Positions 1 through 10,607 of a DNA stretch of 64,000 nucleotides are shown one piece after another. Position 1 is the first letter of the stretch. Every line of letters begins with the position of its first letter. A program made the position numbers and the translations under genes. The notes under the pieces were generated by a model. The model did not search any database and was not told the origin of the DNA. It saw only the letters and a program-made list of their open reading frames with translations. Source of the stretch: Tricholoma matsutake (lineage: Eukaryota > Basidiomycota > Agaricomycetes > Agaricales > Tricholomataceae); the NCBI GenBank assembly GCA_026075535.2, contig AP026549.1, forward strand, positions 9,362,001 to 9,426,000, in the 5' to 3' direction.

Positions 1-136
1 ACTCAAATTTCGAGGGGACATGCCAGAATGTAACGTTCCTCTCCTCATCCCCAGCTAGCCAGGGACGAAGGGAGCAACCGGCGTCCAGGGCAAAGATTTG
101 CCCAGAGCGTGGTTTTGGATCAATTAGGGACTCAAT

Positions 137-264
137 CATCACTTCTTGACTTGTTACCGCGACGTGCACAGCCACCGAAATTTTCGTCGACACCGTTTTC
201 ACTCTCTGTAGCTCAATCCGTCTACGATCCAAGCGATCTGGTCTATATAGCGTCTTACCAGCGC
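137..264 (+). other. A1 leader (5' UTR) with the family-A 5' terminus
   Basis: About 128 nt precede the ORF1 ATG at 265-267. The first ~17 nt match the consensus GCTYCTTGWCTTSTTAC shared by A and B families. The rest is A-specific (CGTCGACACCGTTTTC near 188 is conserved in every A leader seen). No obvious promoter is recognisable. An internal promoter would be expected for a LINE, but I cannot locate one. Confidence 0.7.
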
Positions 265-2187
265 ATGTCTGATTCAGTATCTCGATTAAGGGGGAGATCG
301 GGCGAAGCGATGGACGAGGGGAACCCTTCCAGAGCCGGTACACCCAGAACTCCTGGCGACGACCCCATTGATTCTCTACGGCCCTCTGGGGGCCGTAGAT
401 CCTCACAGATAGCACCTTCGGTGGGCCCTCATCGGTCCCAAAGAAGCTCTCCAACTCCCTCCCCGTATGGGGCCGGAACGATCACACCTCGCGCACAGCG
501 TTTCAGCGTGCCGACATTATCTCCCAGGAGGGCCACAGCATCCCCTGCACCCCCCACCACGCCTTCCACTCCTGTCTCTAGGTGGGGAGACGAAGCCATG
601 ACACCCAACCCCGAGCCCGTGATCCAAGACACGGTGATGGCAAGCGATGCGGACGACGATTGGGCCGGTCCGGTCACCTTCGCCCACGACCTCGGGGAAT
701 ACGCTCAGGGATTCATTACTGTTCTAAACAGGACTGGAGCCCGACAACCTACTGCTGAACAACGGCAGGAAATTGCAGAACAACTGGGGGCGGTGCTGTA
801 TGCAGCGACCACAGTTGGATTTCACCGCGACTCGGGGAACACGACCCTCCGAAGAGCCATCGACAGGGCTGGCAGTGCAGGCAAGCGTCCTGCCACTACT
901 GACCCCAACGACGTCCCAAGGACGGAGCACCTGGAGGGATGGGATGGGCTACGCCCCCCCCCTCACAAATCTGCGAGGACATGAGGCCCGAGAGGGGCTC
1001 GACCTCTTCCTAAACCCCCAACAGGGGGCACTTCGTTGTCATGGGGCAGAGGACCTCCTCCCCCCGTGAACATGTCGACCAAGCCTTCGGGCAAGGGGAC
1101 ATTTGCTCAGGTCGCTCGCTTCCCTGGGGGGCGAGCACCTAACACATCCATGGATGGCCTTGTGCGACTAGCCAAGGCCTTCCCTGAGCTTCCAACCGAC
1201 AAGCTAGCTGATATCCAGCAGCACGTCGGTCCATCCAGGCCCAAGGCTGCAAAGCCTTCGCCCACCGTCCACGGACCGTCACGAAGACAGGTCCTCGTTC
1301 ACGTTCGACCCCCCCTTGAGGAGGGGACGAACCCTGCTGATTTCCTGGACCATGTCCGGATGACGTTAGGACTACACCACTCTAAGTTAGTGGCACAGTC
1401 TGCTACTATGCATGCCTGGAACCTCTCGGTGTCAACTGACGTAGTGGCCTCAGACGAGGACCTACGATGCTTCAAGGAGGCGGCCCACAAGGCCTTCCCC
1501 TACGCGCTCCAAATTGATGCAGCGTTACCGACGTCCACGTCCTACCTCAAGTTGGTAGACGTGCCCTACATTGCGAACGACAAGGCCATTACGCCTGATG
1601 TCGTCATAGCTCACCTGGGGAAGTCAGGCATATCTGACCTCACCATCCTGCAAGTTCCCCCACGGGTCGTCCGTGATTCGAGAATGTCGGACACGTGCAC
1701 CGTCTACCTCAACGTTGCTGACTCGGTCAGTGGCGCACGAGCGAAAGCTCTCATCGGACGTGGCGTCCAATTTGGACGCTATGTCGCTTACGTTAGGGCA
1801 GCCAGGGCGAACCCTGGGCTCCCTCTATGCCAACGGTGCTGGAAGTGGGGCCACCCCACCCCAGCGTGCAGAGCTCCACAGTCGAAATGTCCGATCTGTG
1901 CAGGCCCACACCGCAAGGAGCACCACCGTGCCCTAGCGGGGTGCTGTAAGGGAAACGCCAAGGCGAACCCTCCCATCCCAGCCACCCCAGAGGGGGCAGC
2001 ATGTCCACACCCGGCTAGGTGCATAAACTGCCGGAAGAACCACGCATCGGACGATTGTCGATGCAATTTCTGGCGACATCGCTTTGACCGCGACTGGATC
2101 AAAGCTCGCTATGACGAGGTGAGTGCGAGACGCAACTCTCGCTCTCCTCCTACTTACCATCCCGCAGGACGCGGTGGCCGAACGTAA
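265..2187 (+). pseudogene. A1 ORF1: gag-like RNA-binding protein with one nonsense codon
   Basis: The start is ATG 265 (MSDS...), because sister copies keep this ATG and N-terminus. The frame is open to TAA 2185-2187 except for TGA at 982-984, where sisters have CGA. The N-terminal ~230 residues are Ser/Pro/Thr-rich and probably disordered, with a short helical segment around residues 130-200. The C-terminal third carries three cysteine knuckles: CQRCWKWGHPTPAC (C-x2-C-x4-H-x4-C), CPICAGPHRKEHH, and CINCRKNHASDDCRC (C-x2-C-x3-H-x6-C). Family role: binding of element RNA in the ribonucleoprotein. A 49-nt intron-like segment sits at 2119-2167. Without readthrough the product lacks the knuckles. 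Confidence 0.9.
2119..2167 (+). other. Candidate 49-nt spliceosomal intron at the ORF1/ORF2 boundary
   Basis: The segment begins GTGAGT, ends CCCGCAG, and has a possible branch site CTTAC about 11 nt before the AG. Its length is typical of fungal introns. It lies wholly inside ORF1. Unspliced, ORF1 ends TAA directly followed by the ORF2 ATG (TAAATG). Spliced, the frame shifts by one and ORF1 would end DAVAERK with TGA overlapping the ATG (ATGA). The same signals are present at 9764-9812, 20322-20370, 27331-27379, 35813-35861, 51696-51744 and 63620-63668. Splicing itself is inference. All copies retain the segment, so the transposing RNA is unspliced. Confidence 0.45.
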
Positions 2188-5100
2188 ATGAGGGATAGAC
2201 TTAGATCTACACCGCAGTTACGAGTATTTAGTCAGAATGTTAACCGCAATTGGGGATACATGGACTCATTACTGGCAGACTTCGTAGATGATTACGACTT
2301 GCTTTTCATTCAAGAGCCTCCATGGCGATTAATAAGACACGCCCCTTCTGCCCATAACAGGGAAGGGGACGAAGTTATTGGTGCACCAATGAGCCCAAAT
2401 TGGGGAACTCTGGTGCGCCCGTCGGGAATTGACTCCCCTCCACGCGTCGCTGTATACTTTGCGAACAGCATCGCTAATCTAAGACCGGGTCTCAGACGAG
2501 ATCTGATCGACGATCGTGACATCCTCTTGTTCTCCTTGGGAATAGGTGAGGACGTCATGCTACTTGCTAACGTATACTCGGATAGCCAACACTCAGCCAT
2601 CACACTCTTATTTGAGAACGTCATGACGATCCCTCGCTTACACTTCATGTGTGGCGATTTTAACATGAGACACACCTCCTGGGACCCCCAGGGGCCTGAA
2701 CACTCTATCCACGCTGACCACTTAGTGGAAACGGCTACGGCATTAGGCCTGACTAGGGCCCTACCAGTAGTGGAGGGCCCCACCCATTTCCCCCCTCAAC
2801 AGGGCTTTCACCCCACTGTGATCGACCTGATGTTCATACCTACAGACCTCAGATTTGTACTGTACTGTGAGATCGTACCTGAAGCCAGGGGGACGTCTGA
2901 CCACGCTCCTCTGACACTAGTGCTGCCTGGCCCGGGATCTCTGGTCCCGGCTACCAAGTGGTCCATCAAAAAGGGATCCGAGGAGGAAGCATCGTATCGC
3001 GATGCTGTCTCCTCCGCTTTAACTCCGTGGCTAGATTGGCATGGAGATACTTCGGCAGAAATCGATGTTGTCGTTTCGGCGATATCAGCGATTTTAAACA
3101 AGGCATGGGAAAACCACGCCAAGGAATCTCGCCTCGGCAAGTCGTCCAAAGGCTGGTGGACAGATGAATGCAGTGGTGCCCTCGACGCTTACAGAGCCTC
3201 TCGTGATGAGGAGGACGGGAAGCTCTATAGGAAAGTCATGCGACACGCGAAGCGCAACTTTTTCGATGACCGTATCCAAGAGGTGGCTACGATGAATAGA
3301 CGACCCTGGGACCTGATGGCCTGGACTCGTCAACGCAACCTCCCATCGTACGAGGCGATCTCTTATCGGGGAGAACCTTGTAACGATCTGGATTCTCTGT
3401 GGGCTGCCCTCGATGGGTCCTACAATGCTGCCTCAGATCGAGTAGTCGATCTGAGCATCCTCGATGAACTTGATCCGGTGCCTGAGAGGGCCTGGATCCC
3501 GTTCTCCGTTACGGAAATGAAAGAAGCGCTAAACGCGTGTTCTTCCCACTCCGCTCCAGGTCCCGATCATGTTATGTGGTCGCACCTAAAACACTGGTGT
3601 AGCAACCCAGAAGTGGCAGGGCTTATCACCCGCATTGCTGAGGCGTGCATCACTGCTGGCCACTGGCCGGTTCACTTTAAGGAGTCCCTGTCGGTTATTA
3701 TCCCGAAGCCAGGGAAACCTAATTACTCTACCCCTAAGTCGTTCAGGCCCATCGTACTTCTGAACACTTTGGGTAAATTAGTCGAAAAGATGTTGTCGAG
3801 GCGACTTCAATTTGATGGTGTCGCACACGAGGCCTTCGAGCAAAATCAGTTCGGAGGCGTCTCCCAGCGTTCCACAGAGGATGCAGGTATTTACCTTACC
3901 CACCTGGTCAGAGCTGGGTGGGCCAAAGGGCTCAAAACGAGCGTTGTCGCCTTCGACATCGCTCAATTCTTTCCCTCCTTGAACCATCAGGTTCTATTGG
4001 AGATCATATCGCGGTCGGGATTCCCTGCACAAGTAGTGAATTTCTTCCGCTCATACTTGGTCGGCCGCAAGACGACTTACAAATGGAACGCTTTCTCATC
4101 CGGCTCCTTTGCAGCAGATGTGGGGGTGGGACAAGGTTCTGCCTTGTCCCCTGTCCTGTCGGCGTTATACTTGATGCCTATCATGAAACTCTTCAGAAGA
4201 AGCGAGATTGGCAGAGATGTCGATCTCATGTCCTACGTGGACGATGGTACCCTCATCGCCCGCTCCCCACAGTTGGAGGACAACATCCCCCTTCTCAAAA
4301 AAGCTTATGGCTGGATATTCCAGGCGTTCACCCCCCTTAAACCCAAGGTCACCTGGAGGTACCTCGGTTTTTTCTTCGACCGTAAACTCTCCTTTAAAGA
4401 GCACACACGGTTCTACTCCACCAAAGCCCTTACTACTGCAAGGGCGATGGGAATGCTCGGCAATTCTGTCAGAGGGCTAACCCCCATGCAGAAACGCCTT
4501 CTGTACCGCTCGTGTGTCGTACCTATTATGACATACGGGCTCAGACTATGGCACTTTAAAGGCACTCGCGTCAAAGGTGTCATCAAAACGTTGGCCCAAG
4601 TGCAGTCCATCGCTGCACGTTGGCCCAAGTGCAGTCCATCGCTGCACGTTGGATCCTCGGTGCATTCAGAACCACCCCAATTGGTGGCCTGGAAAGTATC
4701 GCAGGACTGCTGCCTATGCAGCTGTTACTGCATCGTTTAGTTGACAGAGGGGTATTCAGAACCCCTCTATTGGCTCCATCACACCCCCTAAGGGCAATCC
4801 TAGGGCCCAATCATGTTGGTACTACCCACTCTCATGAGCTAGGACTCTGGGGAGGGAACGTCCTCGACACACTCAACCTGCAAGGCCCATCTGTCGCCTC
4901 GGCTGCGGCTCTGGCCCTCGTACCAGGCGATGAATTCGACCCCTTCGGGGAAGAAAACACACCTGGGAACAGAGTGAAGGATTTATTCCCCACTCGCTTC
5001 TCCTCTCATCGCCTCACCTCTAAGGAGGATGGAGCGAGGAATTCTTACAGGAGTGACCTCGATAAGGCCTGGGCCTCTGCCCAGGTTGAGGATGACACTC

Positions 5101-5972
5101 TCGTCATTGCAGTGGATGCTTCGGTGCCCACTGATGCCAAATTTCAAGCTGTCGCCTGCGCTCTTGTCTTCGGACAGGGAGAGCAGGTGGATCGCGTTGT
5201 CTCAGCCTCTGGGAGGAGAACCCCCCCGGAAGTCGAGCTGTTTGCTCTCCAACTTGGAGTTTCCTCTGCGTGCAGCAGGGGATGCAAAAAGCTGGTCATC
5301 TTCTCGGATTCTACTACGGGCATTGAGTCCCTAATCGATCCAAAACCACGCTCTGGGCAAATCTTCGCCCTGGACGCTTGTCGCTCCCTTCGTCCCTGGC
5401 TAGCCGGAGACGAGGAGAGAAATGTCACATTCTGGCACGTCCCCTCGAAACTCGAGTGGAACGTACACAAGATGGCTCATGATGTAGCTACATCTACCAA
5501 GATCTCCGTGGGCAGACACCCGCGGACGTCTCTAGACTACCTTAAAAACCAGGTCGAAAAGGCCGTTTGTAAGGATTGGCACACCCGGTTCTCAGATCCG
5601 GCATATCGTGGCCGACATTTCTACCAACTCAAAGGAGTGGGTGGAAAACCGGTATTACCCTCGACTCACAAAGGTGGGCCGTGGCTGAAAGTTATGGGGA
5701 GCAACACTACGTTGACTTCCCGTTCAACTCGTATGATCACTGGCCATGCTCCTATAGGGGAGTATCGTCAACGTCTATCCCTCGACGGGGAATACCAATG
5801 CTGGTGCCTTGGTCCCGACATACAAACTCGAGACCATCTACTACGCATCTGCCCCAAGGTGGATCGCAAAGAAACTCATGCAAGCCCAGACTCTGTCGAA
5901 GGCTTCCACGAATTCATGGACAATAATCCTGCACTAGGATCATTCAACTCACTTGCGTGGGATCCAGGATAG
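2188..5972 (+). pseudogene. A1 ORF2: EEP endonuclease-RT-RNase H, disrupted
   Basis: ATG 2188 follows the ORF1 TAA with no gap. Domains in order: EEP endonuclease (QNVN, IQEPPW, CGDFN, SDHAPL; about residues 1-240), reverse transcriptase (RPIVLLNTLGKLVEK, FDIAQFFPSL, GQGSALSPVLSALY, YVDDG), RNase H (VAVDAS, EVELFAL, IFSDST, NVHKMAHD carrying the D-E-D-D acidic set), and a C-terminal CWC...HLLRIC cluster. Damage: an in-frame deletion of about 114 nt at 4331-4335, removing 38 residues after the YVDD motif, and a 29-bp tandem duplication at about 4591-4648 that shifts the frame. Correcting for both gives 3870 nt (1289 aa), as in sister copies. Confidence 0.92.
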
Positions 5973-6522
5973 GTTGTGCACGCAGGGCGTATGACCCTCG
6001 TCTGGTTCTGGCTAGTGTTATCGGTATGTCGGGGTGGCCGTTGGGCACCAGACGAGTCCGTTAACCCTCATAAAGGGGGCCCACCCATGTTCAGGAGCGA
6101 CTGTCAGGGAGGGGGGACACGAAACTAGGTACCGGTTTGGGGAGGCGCCTGAGCGCTTTCAGATCCTCTGTCGGTTATGCGTTGTGACAACACCAGTCGA
6201 TTACGCTCTCCTTTCCGAGCTGAGAGGCTCACGTCGGGGCGGCAGTATCCCCTAAATCTTGCACTCATACCCGTAGGGATTCGGGGCACAGGACATCGTC
6301 AAGCTCGGGTTGTCAGTATGCCACCACTGGCAAGTCCGTTTACTCGATAAAGGGGGCCCCCTTAGTAGTCATTGCAGCTATCCAGGTGGTTGGTGCGAGG
6401 ATTAGCAGGAGGAGGACTTGGGCTGGGCGTAGTGTACTTCGTTTGTATGTCTCTACTGCGGACTGCGATCGGGCGCCGCATTATAAACTTTTGACCCAAA
6501 AAAAAAAAAAAAAAAAAAAAAA
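5973..6522 (+). other. A1 3' UTR, terminal hairpin and poly(A)
   Basis: No gene lies here. An imperfect direct repeat sits at 6051-6082 and 6331-6360 (both contain AGTCCGTTWAC and ATAAAGGGGGCCC). CTTTCCGAGCTGAGAGGC at 6211-6228 matches a block in B-element 3' UTRs. The terminal stem-loop pairs TGCGG 6457-6461 with CCGCA 6476-6480, followed by TATAAA 6482-6487, TTGACCC and A25. Other A copies have TGCGG/CCGCG or CGCGG/CCGCG, so pairing is mostly kept. The loop ACTGCGATCG is shared with B and is a likely RT recognition site, by analogy with LINE/SINE pairs that share 3' tails. Confidence 0.75.
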
Positions 6523-9500
6523 ATTAGGGACTCAATGCCCATAGTAGAATCCGAGAAGATCACCAACTTTTTGCAGCCTCTGCTGCATGCAGCTGACACG
6601 CCTAGTTGGAGAGCGAAGAGTTCGACTTCCGGGGGGGTTCTTCTCCCAGAAGCTGAGACAACGCGATCGATCTGCTCTCCCTGTCCGAAGACAAGAGCGC
6701 AGGCGACAGCTTGGAATTTAGCATCTGTGGGCACCGAAGCATCCACAGCAACAACGAGAGTGTCATCCTCCACCTGGGCCAAAGCCCAGGCTTTATCCAG
6801 GTCACTCCTGTAAGAATTCCTCGCTCCATCCTCCTTAGAGGTGAGGCGATGAGAGGAGAAACGAGTGGGGAATATATCCTTAACTCTGTTTCCAGGTGTG
6901 TTTTCTTCCCCAAAGGGGTCAAATTCATCGCCTGGTACAAGGGCCAAGGCTGCAGCCGAAGCGACAGATGGACCTTGCAGGTTGAGTGTGTCGAGAACAT
7001 TCCCTCCCCAGAGTCCTAGCTCATGAGAGTGGGTAGTGCCAACGTGATTAGGTCCTAAGATAGCTCTTAGGGGGTGTGAAGGAGCCAATAGAGGGGTTCT
7101 GAATACCCCCCTGTCGACCAAATGACGCAGTAACAGCTGCATAGGCGATACTTTCCAGGCCACCAATTGGGGTGGTTCTGAATGCACCGAGGATCCAACG
7201 TGCAGCAATGGACTGCATTTGGGCCAACACTTTGATGACACCTTTGACGCGAGCGCCTTTGAAGTGCCATAATCTGAGTCCGTATGTCATGATAGGTACG
7301 ACACACGAATGGTACAGAAGGCGTTTCTGCATAGGGGTTAGCCCTCTGACAGAGTTGCCGAGCATTCCCATCGCCCTCGCCGTGGTGAGGGCTTTGGTGG
7401 AATAGAACTGCGTGTGCTCCTTGAAAGAGAGTTTGCGGTCGAAGAAGAAACCAAGGTACCTCCAGGTAACCTTGGGTTTGAGGGGGGTATTGCCCGTGTA
7501 AGGCGCAAAGCCGAGATCGATGGGTAGGGGAGTGAACCTCCTCGCCCTCGAGAAGTGAAAGATTTCGGACTTGTCATGTTCGAGGACAAGCCCGAGGGAT
7601 GTGAACGCCTGGAATATCCAACCATATGCTTTTTTAAGCAGGGGGAGGTTATCCTCCAGCTGTGGAGAGCGGGCGATGAGAGTGCCATCGTCCACATAAG
7701 ACATGAGATCGACATCTCTGCCGATTTCACTCCTTCTGAAGAGCTTCATGATGGGCGTCAAGTATAATGCCAATAAGACAGGGGACAAGGCAGAGCCTTG
7801 TCCCACTCCCACATCAGCCACAAAGGAGCCAGATGAGAAAGTGTTCCATTTGTAGGTCGTTTTGCGACCGACTAGATATGAACGGAAGAAGTTCACCACC
7901 TGCGCAGGGAACCCCGATCGAGAGATGATTTCCAGTAGAACCTGGTGGTTCAAAGAGGGAAAGAACTGAGCGATGTCAAAGGCGACAACGCTTGTTTTGA
8001 GCCCTTTAGCCCAGCCTGCTCTAACCAGGTGGGTAAGGTAGATTCCTGCGTCCTCAGTGGAACGCTGGGCGACACCTCCGAACTGATTTTGTTCAAAGGC
8101 CTCGTGTGCAACACCGTCGAACTGAAGTCGCCTAGACAACATCTTTTCGACCAACTTGCCCAGAGTGTTCAGCAGCACGATGGGTCTGAACGACTTAGGG
8201 GTGGAATAATTAGGTTTCCCTGGCTTCAGGATGATGACCGACAGGGATTCCTTGAAGTGAGCTGGCCAGTGGCCAGCGGTGATGCATGCCCCAGCAATGC
8301 GGGTGATGAGCCCTGCCACTTCTGGGTTGCTACACCAGTGTTTTAGGTGCGACCACGTAACATGATCGGGACCTGGAGCGGAACGGGAAGAGCACGCATT
8401 TAGCGCTTCTTTCATTTCCGTGACGGAAAACAGGATCCAGGCCCTTTCAGGCACCGGATCAAGTTCATCGAGAATGCTCAGATCGACTACCCGATCTGAG
8501 GCAGCGTTGTACGACCCATCTAGGGCAGTCCAGAGAGAATCCAGGTCGTTACAAGGTTCTCCCCGATAGGAGATAGCCTCGTACGACGGGAGGTTGCATT
8601 GACGAGTCCAGGACATAAGGTCCCAGGGTCGCCTGTTCATCGTGGCCACTTCTTGGATACGGTCATCGAAGAAATCACGCTTTGCATGTCGCATGACTTT
8701 CCTATAATGCTTCCAATCCTCCCCATCTCGGGAGGCTCTGTAAGCATCTAGAGCACCGCTGCACTCGTCTGTCCACCAGCCTTTGGATGACTTGCCGAGG
8801 CGAGATTCCTTGGCGTGGTTTTCCCATGCCTTGTTTAAAATCGCCGATATCGCCGAAACGACATCATCGATTTCTGCCGATGTATCTCCGTGCCAATCTA
8901 GCCACGGAGTTAAAGCGGAGGAGACAGCGTCACGATACGATGCTTCCTCCTTGGATCCTTTTTTGATGGGCCACTTGGTAACCGGAACCAGAGATCCCGG
9001 GCCAGGCAGCACTAATGTCAGAGGAGCGTGGTCAGACGTCCCCCTGGCTTCAGGTACGATCTCACAGTACAGTACAAATCTAAGATCTGTAGGTACAAAC
9101 ATCAGGTCGATCACTGTGGGGTGAAGGCCCTGTTGACGGGGGAAGTGAGTAGGGCCCTCCACTACTGGTAGGGCTCTAGTCAGGCCTAATGCCATAGCCG
9201 TTTCCACTAAGTGGTCAGCGTGAATAGAGTGTTCAGGCCCCTGGGGGTCCCAGGAGGCATGCCTCACGTTAAAGTCGCCACACATGAAGTGTAGGCGAGG
9301 GATCAACATGACGTTCTCAAATAAGAGCGTGATGGGTGAGTGTTGGCTATCCGAGTACACGTTGGCAAGTAGCATGACGTCCTCCCCTATTCCCAATGAG
9401 AACAGAAGGATATCACGATCATTGATCAGATCTCGCCTGAGACCCGGTCTAAGATTAGCAATGCTGTTTGCAAAATAAACAGCCACGCATGGGGGGCAAT

Positions 9501-10509
9501 CAATCCTGATGGGCGCACTAACGTTCCCCAGTTTGGGCTCATTGGTGCGCCTATAACTTCTTCCCCTTCCCTGTTGTGGGCAGAGGGGGCGTGTCTTATT
9601 AATCGCCAGGGAGGCTCTTGGATAAATAGCAAGTCGTAGTCATCTACGAAGTCTGCCAGTAACGAGTCCATGTAACCCCAGTTTCTGTTTACATTCTGAC
9701 TAAATATGCATAGTTGGGGGGTAGATCTAAGTCTGTCCCTCATTTACGTTCGGCCACCGCGTCCTGCGGGATGGTAAGCAAGAGGGGAACGAGAATTGCG
9801 TCTCGCACTCACCTCGTCATAGCGCGCTTTGATCCAGTCGCGGTCAAAGCGATGACGCCAAAAATTGCAGCGACGATCGTCGGATGCGTGATTCTTCCAG
9901 CAGTTTATGCACCTAGCCAGGTGAGGACAGGCTGCCCCCTCTGGGGTAGCTGGAACAGGGGGGTTTTTTTTTTTTTTTTTTGGGGTCAACAATTTATAAC
10001 GCGGGGCTCGATCACAGTCCGCAGGTCAAGATACAAACAAGGTACTACTAAGACTACGCATTCCCTATGTCCGCATCCCACACCAGGTCCCTTGCAGAAG
10101 CCACGTTATGGCGGGCGTACCAGCGTTGTCCTCTCAGACAGGAAAGGCAATAATCTGTAGGGGAGGGGCCCCCCCCACAAAGGCTAGCCGTTAGTTCGCC
10201 GTCTGGTGCTATCTCGGTCCCCCCGGCCACATATCCAACCAAAGTCAGATCAGGCGCAAGCAGTGTCAATTCACCGTAAGTCCTCCCTTGCGGGAAGAGT
10301 AACCGTCTTTCACCAGACAACGAGGATTGACCACCCCAGGTGAGTGAGGTGGACCATCACTGTGTCTACGCACAAGTGACAGTGACGAGGCAGCTGGTTG
10401 TTCACCGGAACTGCCATAGCTGGTTATTCACCGGAGCTACTGTAAGTAGGGGGGTCAAAGCCCCCCCTCGAGTGTATGCTACTCTGAGCATGCACTCAAT
10501 GACATCATC

Positions 10510-10607
10510 CTTGGGCTGGGCGTAGTGTACTCTGCTTGTACGTCTCTACTGCGGACTGCGATCGGGCGCCGCGTTATAAATTTTTGACCCAAAAAAAAAA
10601 AAAAAAA
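10510..10607 (+). mobile_element. 5'-truncated LINE A 3' tail inside a B1 element
   Basis: This is the last ~81 nt of family A (TTGGGCTGGGCG to TTTTTGACCC) plus A17, antisense to the surrounding B1. It is identical, including the poly(A) length, to the end of LINE A2 at 15886-15983, which abuts a plus-strand B1 at exactly the same B1 position (GACATGATGACCTCC). There is no short duplication around it. Instead about 400 bp of B1 is missing, compared with 21610-22015. Confidence 0.9.

Larger units (their letters stand above)
137..6522 (+). mobile_element. LINE A1, full-length plus-strand family-A element with clear target duplication
   Basis: Full-length insertion into A0 ORF2. The 14-bp target duplication attagggactcaat lies at 123-136 and 6523-6536. 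Parts: leader 137-264, ORF1 265-2187, ORF2 2188-5972, 3' UTR 5973-6497, poly(A) about 6498-6522. The 5' end reads CATCACTTCTTGACTTGTTAC, intermediate between the usual A and B starts. TATAAA at 6482-6487, just upstream of poly(A), may serve as the polyadenylation signal. Both ORFs are damaged. Because A0 is split by it, A1 is the younger element. Confidence 0.95.
1..9743 (-). pseudogene. A0 ORF2: endonuclease-reverse transcriptase-RNase H polyprotein, broken
   Basis: ORF2 starts at ATG 9743-9741, directly after the ORF1 stop, and reads leftward through 6523, then 136-1. The N-terminal endonuclease/exonuclease/phosphatase (EEP) domain shows CGDFNVRHASWDP and SDHAPL. The RT shows FDIAQFFPSL and YVDDG, and part of RNase H is present. 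It is damaged by a frameshift near 9480-9510 (small deletion against sister copies), a 10-nt deletion near 7146, and LINE A1 inserted in the RNase H region at 137. Known family function: target-site nicking and target-primed reverse transcription. This copy cannot make the full protein. The C-terminus lies beyond the window. Confidence 0.88.

Noticed and set aside
2808..3149. Open frame of about 113 codons antisense to the EEP domain, repeated in every LINE
   Set aside because: It is a shadow of ORF2; the sense frame has clear catalytic motifs.
6034..6255. A 73-codon open frame in the LINE 3' UTR, repeated in several copies
   Set aside because: It starts with GTG, the copies are near identical in DNA so conservation is not informative, and A5 and A7 break its end. 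Probably untranslated sequence.
10591..10607. Poly(A)/poly(T) runs as assembly artefacts or simple repeats
   Set aside because: Nearly all adjoin the same 3' tail and matching target duplications, so they are retrotransposon tails.
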